64,000 nucleotides of DNA. It comes from Liolophura sinensis. Taxonomy: Eukaryota > Mollusca > Polyplacophora > Chitonida > Chitonidae. The translations under genes and the position numbers were made by a program. The stretch covers positions 30,158,628-30,222,627 of the forward strand of contig NC_088305.1 in assembly GCF_032854445.1 (NCBI RefSeq), in the 5' to 3' direction. Shown piece after piece: positions 35,101 through 47,315 of the stretch. The notes under the pieces were generated by a model that saw only the letters and a list, made by a program, of their open reading frames with translations, made no database searches and had not been told where the DNA came from. Position 1 is the stretch's first letter; each line of letters opens with the position of its first letter.

Positions 35101-36175
35101 AGAAAAGACAAGATTAAAATAATCTTAGTTATTTCTGCAGAGGACTTGAAACCATAGCTATGTGGTTTCCATGTTCTTGGTAACTCTGTATATCAGTTGT
35201 TCTGGAATTCTTACTTGGTCAAGGGATACGCCATGTTGGAGAATCCGGAAAAACGATTTCGAATCAGTCGTACCCTGCGCTCACTGGACTAAAAGAGTCT
35301 CCATGGGACGTCAGCGGAAACAGGTGCGTTCTTGTATTACACAAGCAAGTCGTGTCTGGTTGGTTCAAACTGAGAACATGGCGGCGCTTTCGATTTTACC
35401 AGTGTGCACGGTTTTGTTTACTGTGACATCTCGGTTAAGCAACATAAAAAATTTAAAAAAGGTATACTTTTTTCACTCTATGTGGGGTACTATATGATTT
35501 CGTGCCTGGACAGCCCAGTTAAAAAGCAGCCAAAAGGGCTAAAACATATGGGACACACACCATAATCAATAGCATTATTATCGTTAGCTGATGGATGGCA
35601 CTGGAAGTCAGACTGGGAATTTCAACATTTAGTTGTCAAAGCATTTATAGCGAAATTAATCAAACATATATGCATGGATGTACAAAGCTGTTTATATAAA
35701 ATCCGTCCTGTGTTTTTTTTTTACAGTTTAAAATCAGTATTGATTAAAACTTACGCTAACATTGTCAAGATGACGTCTGCACCGTATGCGTCACGCCTAT
35801 AGTTAATCCACTTATGAGCGAAGTTCGGTTGGCGGTGTGGCACCAATATAGGGCGCAAAGCTCAGTTATAACGGATGAATATGGAGAAACGCTCAGTTCT
35901 GTGACAAGATTCATTTATCAACCTGTCAGTTTAATGTTAATCCTTACGTATTTATCTTGCAGGTTTGAAATACTGCAGTCTTTTCGCGCAGATTTGGATG
36001 TTGATAAACAGTGGACACTAATTATTATGCATTAAAACATGTAAACTGTTGCAGTTTTTTTTGTTGTGATTAAATAAGAAAGAAAAGTTTTCCCTACTTT
36101 TTCCTATTGATTCAACTGAAGATTTGAGGTAAGTTGAAGTTTAATTTCGATTTCAGTATTATTCGAGTGATATTA

Positions 36176-36628
36176 CCTATTAGAAGCACCTTATCGGTGA
36201 TATCATGACTCATACTAGAAACACCTTGTCGGTGATATCATGACTCCTATTAGAAGCACCCAGTCGGTGATATCATGACTACCATTAGTAACACCATTTA
36301 TGTCGGTGATATCATGACTCCAGTTAGAGCAGCATATCAGTGATATCATGACTCCAGTTAGAAGCACCATATCGGTAATATTATGACTCCAGTTAGAAGC
36401 ACCATGTATGTCGGTGATATGGTGACTCCAGTTAGAAGCACCATTTATGTCGGTGTTATCGTGACTCCAGTGAGAAGCACCATGTATGTCGGTGATATCA
36501 TGACTCCAGTTAGAAGCACCATGTCGGTGATATCGTGACTCCAGTTAGAAGCGCCATATCTGTGATATCGTGACTCCAGTTAGAAGCACCATGTCGGTGA
36601 TATCGTGACTCCAGTTAGAAGCACCATG
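36176..36628 (+). repeat. Minisatellite, 34-40 bp unit, about 12 copies
   Basis: Units contain GTCGGTGATATCATGACTCC and AGTTAGAAGCACCAT. Some have an extra TTTATG or GTATG, giving lengths from about 34 to 40 bp. The palindromic GATATC (EcoRV site) recurs in most units. Confidence 0.9.
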
Positions 36629-38308
36629 ACACACATAGATGTACACACATACATAACCTGAGTAGAAAATTAGTCATTTTATTGTCATTTTTTTTTACCA
36701 AAAACACCAAACAAATAAATAAATAAATTTATTTTTTGATTGAGAGTCAGCACAGACTTCAACATTATTTCGGTTATATGTTTTCTTGTGGCAGTCCGGT
36801 TCCAGTTGTATTTTCATTGATATAGCCTCATTAAAAAGCCATGACGATGACCCCAGACATGACACCGCACCCAGCCCTACCACACTGACACCGGATCCAC
36901 CAATATTTGGCTTATCCCTTTGTACTTTATAAGGCAAAGAAATTAAATGTCAGTTTTAAAATATTAGAGGACTCAATCCAGCATTGAATCCATATCCCAC
37001 GCGAATGCGTGGTGGACGCTCATGATCCTTTGGGAGCCATAATGCGGTGACTGGCATGAACTTGCTTGGTGACGCTTCTAACCACAGAACTCCTTGTTTA
37101 CCAGACTTTATGACGTTCGATATCAAAAGAGTTTCATATTGCACGAACCAAAAAGAAAAAAAAAGAAAAAAACCCACTAATTATTAATCCATATTCACTT
37201 TAGTTCAGAAACTGTTTTTGTTATGTTTTGTTTTCTTCCGGAGCACGGCTAAAACCGTCCCACGATCATAACAATATACATACAGCGTTGTCCTTATATA
37301 GCACCGAGTGGCAGTCAATTTGTCTTCTTTGGAACAGATATTGACGTTGCTCTATAATTCCACAGCGTTATAACAATGGTAACCGGAGAGAAATGATTAT
37401 AGTTCTATTTATTACCCGCGCTCGATGAAGCAGAAGAGCCCAGGACGTGTCTCAGTCCACTGTTTATTTGCCCTGGGTCGAGAAGGACGTCAATAGAAAT
37501 TACTCTATCTTTCTCTCTGATTACTGTGTCCCATTCGGAATCACGGGGTGCTTTCTTGGAATACCAGACGCTGTCATTTGACCGTCTTTTCTTACCTCCT
37601 CGTGACGTGACCATTGCTGTGTTTTTAAACCTTTCCTTCCGGTTACGCGATTGTCTCGGCGTTTCATCCAAATTGATCGCAGTAGTCCGGTAGACGCGGT
37701 GAAAAAAATACACAAACACACACACAAGCAGACGAGAACTCTGTCCGGGTCGATTAAAACGTCGATTGCGTTACGTTTGGTGAACAAAAGCCACTGGATG
37801 AGAGCTTGTCTGGTCCCGCCCTAGCCAGGCATGGCCGAGCCCCATTAACGTACACACCCGATCCCTGGGCCTCGCAACTGTCAACAACAGATTGTCTTTT
37901 CTTAGCCGGGATTTTATCATCAAAGCGTGATGGTATAAAGCCTGTCTTTACTGCAGAGACGAGTCTCAGAAAAGAACTATTGAATGAGACTTCGTCGTTA
38001 AGTTAATTATAACAGCCCCTCGTTATCTGATGAGAAAGAAACTCAAATTAGACGAGGGTTTGCTGTACCAAATGACGTTATGCAATCACAAAATATAGGA
38101 ACCTCCTAGAAATGGCTTAGACAAAATAGTCATGTGTCACACACTACAGAACAGCCTCCCCTACATCAATAAACAAAAACACGCAAATCAGCAATCATTA
38201 AGCCTGTATAAACGCACAATTCATATACAAACAGCGTGAGATAATGAACAGAATGGGCAACTCATAAATCTCATTCTCAATTTTAACAAAGCCATCCGAA
38301 GGTTTGTG

Positions 38309-38358
38309 GTTTTTTTTGTTTTTTTTTCTTGTTTTTTTTGTTTTTTTTTTTGTTTTTT
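38309..38358 (+). repeat. Poly-T rich tract
   Basis: Runs of 8-12 T separated by single G or C residues and ending in TTTTCCCCC. It is a low-complexity tract, perhaps the complement of a decayed poly-A tail. Confidence 0.7.
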
Positions 38359-39089
38359 CCCCCTTTAGTACATCACACTTTCGGGTGTATTTTGTGCTAA
38401 TAAAGCACGTAAGTAGCACACAAGCACTGGAACAGTGTTACAGAAAAACGGTATAGTTCCACTGCTGCTTGGACGTCTTTGTGTAGTTCATCAGAGTATA
38501 TCGTTCGAGAGCTGAAAAGGTAATGCTTACATATAATCCGGATACTACAGAATTATCACCTTGTGACATTTTTTTTGTATGAATTTTTTAACAACTAATC
38601 CATTTCATGCACTTACGAGTCTAGATGATTTAGGAAAATGTTTCAAGATTTTTAACGCAATCTGACGCTACATGTTTGGTACCAACAGGAACTTACGTGA
38701 TTCTCTGTAGAACGACGCTTTAACACGTCAAACACCACGTGTAATCACTGAGCTCGCTACTTTGCTTTATGAATGAAACGTTAACAATGGTTTTTACCCA
38801 CCTATGTAAGCAATGAACAGCTCAGTGTGATTCACAGTTCTGATTCATGTAATCGGTTCTTTAATTCATAGTTAGTTCTGATTTATGAAGGTTGCTTTAT
38901 TAATGTCCGTTGTCGGTTTCACGATATATACAAGACGTTGTACCCGCTTCTCACTAACATCTTCAGTGAATGTGACCCCTTGTACGAAACTCTCTTATAT
39001 AGCGTTACTTGCACTTATCTATGCAACTACCCTGGCAATCATTACGTCGTTGGTAGCACTAAGAGGTTTCGTACAAACAAATCCAGCCG

Positions 39090-39420
39090 GGTGCATGTAC
39101 GATATAAAAGACATACAGCACAGATAGAATCACAACAGCAACGACGGCAATGCGATAAATTGCAAATGGCTGTCCGAGATTATTTCTCTAACAATTTTCT
39201 AGCCGTAAATCCTAACCTGTAAATTTTACGTGCTGGCGAGTAATAATATAAAAGACGCACAGCACTGACACTAAAACCAAAGAAGCAACGACAGTGTTAC
39301 ATGACAAATGGTCACACATAGCCGGCGAAATCTGGCCCCTTGAGATTTTATCTAAAACTGTTTATTTAAATATTTAAATATATAACAGCACATAATACGC
39401 ACGGGTTCACCATAGGCTTA
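39090..39420 (-). repeat. Dispersed repeat R3, two adjacent partial copies
   Basis: Two successive reverse R3 segments: AAAAGACATACAGCACAGAT with CAACAGCAACGACGGCAATG, and AAAAGACGCACAGCACTGAC with AAGCAACGACAGTGTTACAT and CAAATGGTCACACATAGCC. The pairing suggests local duplication. Confidence 0.55.
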
Positions 39421-40419
39421 ATAAGGCATAGGTGACTCATTGGTTTGTAAAACGGTAGAATATATTGAAAGTTCTGACATTAAGACCTGTGTTGTTGCAT
39501 ATCGATACGAATGAGACGGTCCCAGTAAAACCAGTTTCACGGTAGGTTAAGTTTACTATAAAAAAAAATGAAAAACCTGGTACAGTAGTTACAATCAACT
39601 TAAATGTTACTGCTTTTGTGGAATAGCGATGAATAATAACGAGCAGTAAACTCGTTTTTAAAATCTCGTCTTCCACGACCGAACAAAGTTTAGATTTAGA
39701 TTTAGATTTTAGATTATCCACTGATATATGGCTCGATGAAGTAATACGTCATCATTGTTGTGTAGACGTTCCTAGGTGAAGTGCAGTACCAGTTGTAACT
39801 GATTTACACATCAAGGTCCATGCTGACATATGAAGCACAAATGAATCCCTCTGCCAGTGCAACAACAACATGAGTTATACTGCAAACTGAGAGCCCTAGG
39901 ACTATGTTGATGGATAATTAGCCAATGCAAAAGTATACCGCTCGTACAAAATCATGGCATCAGCCTACCCTTATTACGTGGTGCCACCCACCATTATAAC
40001 TAGGAAGGACCGCTATCTGCAAGCATTTTGCATCTTTTCAGCCATTTTGCAACATTCGTGTGCGTGAAATGTCATTGCACGGGCTCGAGACATTATTTAA
40101 CCCGCTAAACCGTCCGGTACCATGGTAACACTCGGGTTACTATACGTTTTAATGATACACATACAAAACACAGTCCGCTAATTATATTTTGGAATGTGGT
40201 AAAGGAAAGGTATACAACGCCCATGTGGAATGGCGACTCCATACAGCATAGCGCTCTCTTTGTTGGTGAACTTAAACGCATTTAAGTACGAACTACAGTA
40301 CACACGAGCAACTGACTCGCACTTGATGACTTCCTCGATGGAAGTCAGACGGCAGTCTCTAAATTATGGAATTGGGAAAAAAGGAGGTTATAAACGAGAC
40401 CACCGGGACTTTCTTTAGG

Positions 40420-41727
40420 CAACCGTCGTATTGTCTGTGGTTTTAATAAAGTGGATTGAATGGCTGACTCTTCGTCCGGATTTCTCTGACAGCATTGGCA
40501 ACAGTAATTTTTATTATTCAACGTTCATTGTTTTGTTAATTTCCCTTGGCATTTAGAAAAAAATGTCGAATGAATTTCCAAAATAGCCTTGGGCGCTGAA
40601 ACCGGCCGATCTATATTGATTGATCTGAGTGGAATGTTTCTTCCCTTTTTTTGGCTTACATCACGGCCTTTGGACGGTTCCCGTGTGGGTAGTGTTAGCC
40701 GTCCCATAGAAGGATTAACTAGCCTTGAATAACGGTCGTTGTATACCCCAAGGCTGTGTAACCCTAACGCATACACATAAAGCGTACGTTTTGCTAAACC
40801 GGACTTGTATCACATTTCTCCTCCATGATGTACCCTTTTTCGGCTATATATATTATTCTGTGGTAAAAACTAGCCACATCACATTTAGAAAACTGTTTAT
40901 ATGGCGCTAAACTTTAATAATCTATCTTTTTTCTTTGTGCTATAGACCTTGCGCTCTGTACTCAAAAGATCTCGTTTCTCGAGAGCCAGCAGAAAAACGA
41001 TATTTCCTTTTGTTTAGCTTCTTTTTGGGGAGCAGCAAAATATCCTCTAGTTATAATGGTTTTATCGGTCATTACATCACATTTATCCGTTATCAGAAAT
41101 GGGATAACTCCTTTAGACTCTCCAAAGTGATCAGTCAACTCCATAGAACGGAAGTAGGTTCCAAGGATCGATGTAACTACTGCACTGTCGAGTTTTTGAA
41201 TACTCGGATAAAACGCCAAGCCGAAAATCCCGGATCGAGCTGTTTTAACCGTTGTTCACACCGCGGTCGATCGACCACTGACCAAAAAGACGCCATTGGT
41301 TCGTATCTAGGTATAGCCGATTGAGCGTTGCTTACAGATCTGAAGGTGTTTTTTTTTTAAGTATATGTCAAATGACGGTGGTTCAGCTGTTCTCTCAGGT
41401 ATCCTCGAACCATAAATGTGGCACCTTAAAATTCTTATGAGTTTTGTCTGAAATACTCTATGATAGAAATTAATAAATCATTATTCTCGAAGTTCATTTC
41501 TTAGGAAAAGTCAATCATTCAATGAAAAGTTGCATCAATTAAGATTGTCTAGTGGTCATAATTCAGTGATTGTTCATGTCAGACGCACAGTCCCCAAGGT
41601 ATTACTCCACTCAGTCATACGCTTATATACTTACAAGTGTTATTTCTTGGAAATAATTCTCATCTTTGTGGAAAAAAGCGATTTGCTTTAATTTTTTCTT
41701 TAAAATAGTGGACACCTTAATCGTCAG
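40420..41727. other. No confirmed feature
   Basis: Contains the longest non-repeat open frame near exon 2 (40935-41324, 129 codons, +). It begins near a CTTTGTGCTATAG acceptor-like sequence but has no recognisable domain and no good donor I would trust. The rest is plain intronic sequence. Confidence 0.35.
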
Positions 41728-41840
41728 TCGTTATCAGTGTGCTTCACCAAACTCTGACTTCAGCGTGACGTCTTCGTGCTCGACGTCAGTATATATGTTA
41801 TGGCGTAGACAACAATCGATGTGCCTGCGGAATATCAAAT
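41728..41840 (+). repeat. Dispersed repeat C, copy 1
   Basis: Shares ATCAGTGTGCTTCACCAAAC, TCTGACTTCA, TGACGTCTTCGTGCTCG and GTTATGGCGTAGACAA with 45112-45225, in the same orientation 3.4 kb downstream on the other side of exon 2. Confidence 0.7.
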
Positions 41841-42114
41841 AACAATAAATTTCTGTCATTGCAGATGTATGACGTTTCACTTTGTCTCTAAGGAATAACA
41901 AATCAATTGTTCTTGTTCTGTTTAAATAATACTCTCAGTCTGTGGAAAATATCGTATAAAGCTAAAGATTTGTTAGGATTTGTATCCCGTGATTTGTTAT
42001 TCATCACTATTGTTAGATGAAAATCAATACGTGAGATTGAATTTCCTAGGGTGTATCTAGACAGAGTACCCCTCTGGCTATAGTATTAATTTCTCTCTCT
42101 TTTTTTAATTTTAG

Positions 42115-42183
42115 GATAAACTACTACTTAAAATCGACGACAATGATGTTGAACCGCATGCTGCAGCCGTGCCAGACGATGAG
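42115..42183 (+). CDS. RING-finger membrane protein, exon 2
   Basis: It encodes residues 73-95, DKLLLKIDDNDVEPHAAAVPDDE: a continuation of the charged helix from exon 1 and then an acidic linker leading into the RING. The acceptor is strong (TTTTTTTAATTTTAG). The donor after GAT-GAG is GTTAGG, weaker than usual, with T at +3. Both junctions are phase 0 and agree with exons 1 and 3. The exon is only 69 bp, so recognition may need enhancers, and skipping would keep the frame, removing 23 residues. Evidence is splice signals, phase and protein sense; no transcript was available. Confidence 0.6.
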
Positions 42184-42285
42184 GTTAGGCCATTATTTTC
42201 ATGCTTTTTGCTGTTTGGTGCAAAGCTCACTTGTTGTCAGTATGTATACTGTCTGGTTCACTTTAAATCATATCGTAAGTGCTTA

Positions 42286-42475
42286 TTTATTTATTGATTG
42301 GTGTTTTACGCCGTACTCAAGGATATTTCACTTATACGACGGTGGCCAGCATTATGGTGGGTGGAAACCGGGCACAGCCCGGGGGAAACCCACGACTATC
42401 CGCAGGTTGCTGAAAGACCTTCCCACTTACGGCCGGAGAGGAAGCCAGCATGAGCTGGACTTGAACTCACAGCGA
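42286..42475 (-). mobile_element. SINE1, 5'-truncated, perfect 12 bp TSD
   Basis: Tail TTTATTTATTGATTGG, 3' domain, core with the CCCGGGCTGTGCCCGG stem (reverse strand), and the AGCTGGACTTGAACTCACAG part of the head, ending at AGCGA. Perfect direct repeats CGTAAGTGCTTA lie at 42274-42285 and 42476-42487. It is very similar to the consensus, so probably recent. It sits 102 bp downstream of exon 2, in antisense orientation to the gene. Confidence 0.94.
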
Positions 42476-42476
42476 C

Positions 42477-42690
42477 GTAAGTGCTTAAGTTTTGGAGATG
42501 AATTTGAATATATATGGGTATTGTGTGTCGTTATGTAAGTGTTGTGTGTTTTTCGGAGTGTGCCTAAAGTTTATGCCGTTGTGTAAGTACCGTTGTGTAG
42601 TGTAAGTGCCTTTGGGTAAGTGTCGTTGTGTAAGTGCCTATTTTTGTATGTCTTTTGGTGTGCACCTAATGGTCACGTAGATTGGTAAGT
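42477..42690 (+). repeat. Cluster of GTAAGT hexamers after exon 2
   Basis: GTAAGT occurs at 42477, 42535, 42583, 42602, 42616, 42630 and 42685 (and once more at 42275, before the SINE). Several lie in a degenerate GTTGTGTAAGTGCC repeat. Each hexamer matches the 5' splice-site consensus. Whether this is a low-complexity repeat or has a splicing role is not shown. Confidence 0.7.
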
Positions 42691-44834
42691 TCCTAATTTT
42701 TTTGTGCCTTTTTGTAATTAGGTCTCTATTTTCTGTGTCGTTCTTTCAAATTATACATTCTTGCGTTCATTTATTTATTGATGGATTGATTCATAATTTC
42801 AGTACCAAACTTCATGAGTAAAAAAAAATTAGTCTTCACATAAACCAGTCAACTCCTTCAATTCTTTCCCAGTCACTGAGTGAACTGGTTCGTCGGGAAT
42901 GGCGATATTATAAAAAATTAAAAAAAAAAAACACCCGTAGCAGCTAACAGCAGCAGCTCCCAATTGGTCAATCAGTCGATTTCTGAGTCAGCCGGTTCAT
43001 CAGAAATCTCGAAATTGAGAAGATGTGAATTCTGCACATTCCTGCCCTGTTGTTTCAACATTATTTCGGATAAGCGTATACAAGATATCTCCTTGTAACA
43101 GGCCGGATCCAGTGCCCACGTATTTATTGTGTTGCCTCACTGGAACGCCATACCGAAGACATCACACCAGTACATGGTTTACTCCTCTTATGCTGGGCGC
43201 ATAAGCCAACTATCACAGGGTCGCCCAATGGGGCTTCTAGTCCCCAGCAGAATCTATTATATAGACAATGAAACCACCAAGATCTTGACAAGGGCAAGTG
43301 TAAATCCAGTGGTTCTCAACTACACACTCAGTAAGTCAACCCAGTCGGTCATTAAGTTAGTCAAGGATGCAGGCAATAAATCATTCAGTAAGGCATCCAA
43401 ACAAACGGTCAATCTGTCAAACAAGTCATACAGCTCGGCTATGGTCGATCAGTCTACGGCCCTAGCCTGAAAAACGCCTTCACGCCAGTCACCCAGACAG
43501 CCGGTGGGTTAGCCAATATACTGATATCTCGTATCAATGCCCCATCTCCGCTGTAAGACGAGATTGAATCGCAGAGGGACAACGTTGTTGACCAATCAAT
43601 GACCTTGACAGACACATCAGCAACCACGAGGTAGCTAGGCAACTGGTCCCGAAGCATTACATCATTCTGTCACGTTACGGGATTACGTGGCTACACAAGC
43701 ACGTGTCACCATGACTCCCGAAGAGGAATTGGGTCAGTAAAGGAGCACAGGGAAACACTTTCGAGAGGATTTGATGAAAATCGTTCTCGCTAGGGACGGA
43801 AAATCGGAGATTAGCCAACTCCAGGAATTCCAGAATCTTCCGACCGACGGACCGTACAAAATATACAGCGAGCGATCATGCCTTGCAAACACGCGACCTT
43901 GTCTTTATGTCCTTGATTTTGAACAGATATGACAATAACGTAGTGGAAACGTATTGTTCAGGAAAATAAATGCTTTGAATTTGCAATGTTGGGTGACAGT
44001 CTTCTAAAGGTTATGTAATTTGCATTGGTATATGTACCAAAGAACTGGTATGTAAGAGCTCTATGTATCTCCCTCTATTTTTGTTCTTAGGGCCTCGTTT
44101 TTACGTTTATTGATGTCTACAAATATGGCGTACAATGTTTTAAGTCAAACAGAGAAACAGTGCGTCAGTATCTTGCTAATGGTCTTCGATCTACACCACG
44201 AACTCCGGTTTCCTTTACCCTTAAAGCTGACTGTCGTCAACAAATTCCTGCTTCAAGGGCGTGAAAGAACAATCAAATGGATGAATAACTAAATATACAT
44301 AAAGGGCATAAAACTTAGACATTAATACGCGGCCAACTGTTAACCAGATGAACTGGCCGTTGGGATTATACGTTGGGTATTGTTATTTCCGGAACGCGGC
44401 TTGTAATGGAAGTTGACACCTGGCATAATAGGCGCATATAAGAATATTTGGAAAGTGCAAAAGTAAGGAACGTCATATCGTTCTACGGCGGACCGGGAAC
44501 ACAGTCAGTCAGGCCGCCTCAAGATGGTTTAGAGTGGTTCGTACCCAAGCAGAGTTGTGCCGAAAGAGATAAGAAACCAATGATTTGTCTTATTTTATTC
44601 CAACCATAGAATCAATGTTTATTAAAAGTTACAAAACAGCATGGTAGGGGAGATTTTAGTTTCTCGTTGAAGGTAAAACACCCTTAAAGCATCATGTGAC
44701 TTGTCAGAAATGTTAACCCACTTTTCTTGACATTGATTTATCGGTCATCCGTTCCGCCGTGGTCTATGGGCACGAATGACATCTCTTTCCTTCAGGAACC
44801 TCTAAAGTTCATAAACGCCCAGCTGCTCAATTCC

Positions 44835-44896
44835 TCCCCCCCAACACCCCCCACCCCCCTCACCCTCTCACCCCATCCCTCCATCTCCACCCACCA
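44835..44896 (+). repeat. C-rich tract
   Basis: TCCCCCCCAACACCCCCCAC and following CCCCCTCACC and CCCATCCCTCC blocks, with several C-runs of three to seven. The complementary strand could form a G-quadruplex. Confidence 0.65.
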
Positions 44897-45111
44897 TGGT
44901 CTTGTTTATTTCCTCTACATATGTTGACGAAAACGCCCACGTTATGGTAACGTTGCTTAGCATTTCTGGCAGCTAGCGGTCCTTTCCCCGAACTCAAATC
45001 TCCCCTGTTGAAAATGTTTACCTGTTATATGTGATCACACGGCATTGATATATTCACACCGTAAGCATGCCTTGAAAGAAAGTTGAATTAAATTCCTATC
45101 GGTATGTCTCT

Positions 45112-45225
45112 TCGCTCTTCAGTCATCGTCAGTGTGCGTCACCAAACTCTGATTTCACTATGACGCCTTCGAGCTCGTCATTGTAGACTATGTGTTATGA
45201 CGTAAACAATAGAAGATGTGTGTGA
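45112..45225 (+). repeat. Dispersed repeat C, copy 2
   Basis: Matches 41728-41840 through GTCAGTGTGCGTCACCAAAC, TCTGATTTCA, ATGACGCCTTCGAGCTCG and GTTATGACGTAAACAA. Confidence 0.7.
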
Positions 45226-46302
45226 GTATGTGAAATTTTGCATGAAAATATATGAATGTCAAGTGCTGGTTCAGTGTTTGGGTATTGTAAACAAATAATG
45301 ACAGCATTTCTGGTGTCTTGGACATAATATTCCAATGAGCAAGCTCCACAAATACATCCGCTCTGGCATCGAGCTGTAACAAGGAGGCAGAATGACAGAT
45401 ATAAGGATAATGCGACTGTATAAAGATATGGAAACAAACAGAAAAAATAAAAACTATAAAACGTAAATTGAGCATCAACATTTGAACATATATGATTAGA
45501 ACATAACAGAATGACCACAGTCGCTGTTGAGCCAACAGGTAGATTCGAGCCTGCGACCTCATGGCGAGGGGACGGTGGTTTTGATTGAGGGATCATGCAA
45601 CTGACTGATGGATGATAACTTTATGCCGCGAAATTCTCGAGTTGACCAGCCGAATGCGACTAGTGGAATAAAAATAGGACATGCGATATTTGATACGATT
45701 GTAGTATTTGACATATCGGATAGTCTGAACGCGGCTTCGACTCCTATTTCCATTTCACTTGTGGATTTCGTTAAGTCATGACGACAAATCGCATCGTATG
45801 AACGCGGCTTAACACACAATTACGTCATAAGGTATAGCTATTTGTAGATTGGAAAAGTCTTTGACAACTTTGTCACGTTATAAGGAAGATTAAAAATATC
45901 AAATGCGTATCAGTCATTACTGACTTCCTAATTATTACACTAAGTTCTTGACTGTCAGTGAACTAGTCTAGCCAGCCAAATAATCATTATCGGAGGAATA
46001 CAACATCAGGTTGTTAATTATCAAGGCTATACGTGTCTTTAATTGACAGGCAGTGAAACAGGTACAAACGCACATACAAGGGTACGCCGTACAAGACGCC
46101 GGTTCAGCCTGCTAAGGATTCGATTGAATGATTGACAAATTGATTTATCGAAGAATTAACTCTTGGCTAGCAGTAGTCATGGATTCGTGGCGACAATCTG
46201 ACCCTTGTCCAGGACAGAGGCTTCGATTGATGGCCAAATTCAACCTTAAAAATCTGCCTCTTAAGTGGTTTGCAATTGACCACCGACCAGTTAATCAGCT
46301 GT

Positions 46303-46486
46303 CTAGTATTTGACGCGAGCCGTATTTCCGTTCTTGGTCAAATCGGCTCGTATGTAAGCCGCCTGGGGTAAGTCGTTCAGCTGTGGCACTCTAATCATCA
46401 ATTTGAAAAGGTCGATGTAAGATCGATGGAAGGGTCCCGGGAGACCGTGTAGTTCGGGGTCCTTGGAGTCAACAGCGAATTGACGG
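46303..46486 (-). CDS. Candidate terminal exon, unrecognised protein
   Basis: On the minus strand a good acceptor (TTTTCCCCTGGGGTTCTGTG then TGCAG at 46487) opens a frame of 60 codons to a TAG at 46303. The protein has segments FAVDSKDPELHG, FHRSYIDLFKLMIRVPQL and AAYIRADLTKNGNTARVKY, with balanced composition and many C- or G-ending codons, unlike surrounding AT-rich frames. It would belong to a gene opposite and nested in intron 2 of the RING gene. No partner exon or family is recognised, and the + strand is also open nearby. Confidence 0.3.
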
Positions 46487-47051
46487 CTGCACACAGAACC
46501 CCAGGGGAAAACGCCCACGGGCAGTGTTGAATTGAATCGAACCTAAAATAATTGCTTTCAATGAAAAGTATGAAAAAGACGTCGGGGTCAACATTGATTT
46601 AATCCATTCTCCACCGTCACGGACTATGGTCACTCTGTTTACTCTCTGGGACTATCCAGAGTGTGACGATAAATGGACCCCGATAAGACCCTTTAAGCTG
46701 GTCGCTTTTATATCAGTGGGAAAGGATTTGGTCTCGCTTAAAATAAGGGATTGTGGGAATCCTGTCAAGGCCATTTGTTCCTCTATCGAAGCTCAAATCT
46801 GGTTATGATCAATAGCTTTTCCAGTAGTCGACTCAAGGAGATAGACTAAAGTGCACTGTGAAGCTTTGTGGACCATATCTTTAGTGCCGAACATCGTTAA
46901 CCGAGATAGGGAAAGAAGGATTTATTTGTACTATTTTACCCATTATGAAAAATTCAACACATAATCTGGAAGTACAAGGATGAATCACTGAATGGATCAA
47001 ACCGCATGATTATGACCTGTACCCATCCTCAAAGGACATTAAACCCACCGA

Positions 47052-47315
47052 TCTATCAATCCATCTGTCGTTAAATCAATCAATCGACCAATCAATCAGT
47101 CAATCAATCAATTAACCAATCAATCTATCTATTCGTGAATGATAAATGAATGGATGAATGGATGAATGAATGAATGAATGAATGAATGAATGAATGAATG
47201 AATCAACCAATAAATTTATCCATTCACAATTGAATGAATGAGATAATCAATCTATCCATTCATCCATCCATCCATCCATCTCAATTCGTTAACTAATCCA
47301 TCAATCAATCAATCA
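47052..47315 (+). repeat. (TCAA)n and (TGAA)n microsatellite, inverted halves
   Basis: A (CAAT/TCAA)n run at about 47085-47125 is followed by (GAAT/TGAA)n at 47150-47202 and again by TCCA/TCAA repeats up to 47313. The two halves are partly complementary and could pair. The run ends about 20 bp before the exon 3 acceptor. Confidence 0.9.

Larger units (their letters stand above)
10823..42114 (+). other. Intron 1 of the RING gene (31.3 kb)
   Basis: It runs from the GTGAGT donor to an acceptor with a good polypyrimidine tract (TTTCTCTCTCTTTTTTTAAT, then TTTTAG). Its content is repeats listed separately: SINE1 copies, R3 copies, an AT palindrome and six minisatellites that together occupy roughly 4.5 kb. 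Nested genes cannot be excluded; the best candidate is 27766-27954. Confidence 0.65.

Noticed and set aside
37405-37725. 106-codon minus-strand frame rich in K, R, S and D
   Set aside because: Reads plausibly but has no recognisable domain, starts in a GT-rich low-complexity stretch and has no convincing acceptor; a second frame overlaps it.
39686-39713. TTTAGA repeats resembling a telomere-type repeat
   Set aside because: Only about four imperfect hexamers and not the TTAGGG motif; ordinary low-complexity DNA.
42143-42538. 131-codon open frame over exon 2 and the SINE1
   Set aside because: It is in a different frame from exon 2, and most of it is the SINE1 translation (CFTPYSRIFHLYDGGQHYGG). 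The same peptide appears wherever SINE1 lies (21888, 14554, 56532, 60483 and others), so it is a repeat artefact.
43129-43470. 113-codon + frame in intron 2
   Set aside because: Composition is driven by repeated GTCAATC/AGTCA words; no domain, splice context or homology recognised.
45530-45600. tRNA-like sequence with GGCTCGAATCTACC on the minus strand
   Set aside because: Only the T-arm-like piece is present; no cloverleaf can be formed.
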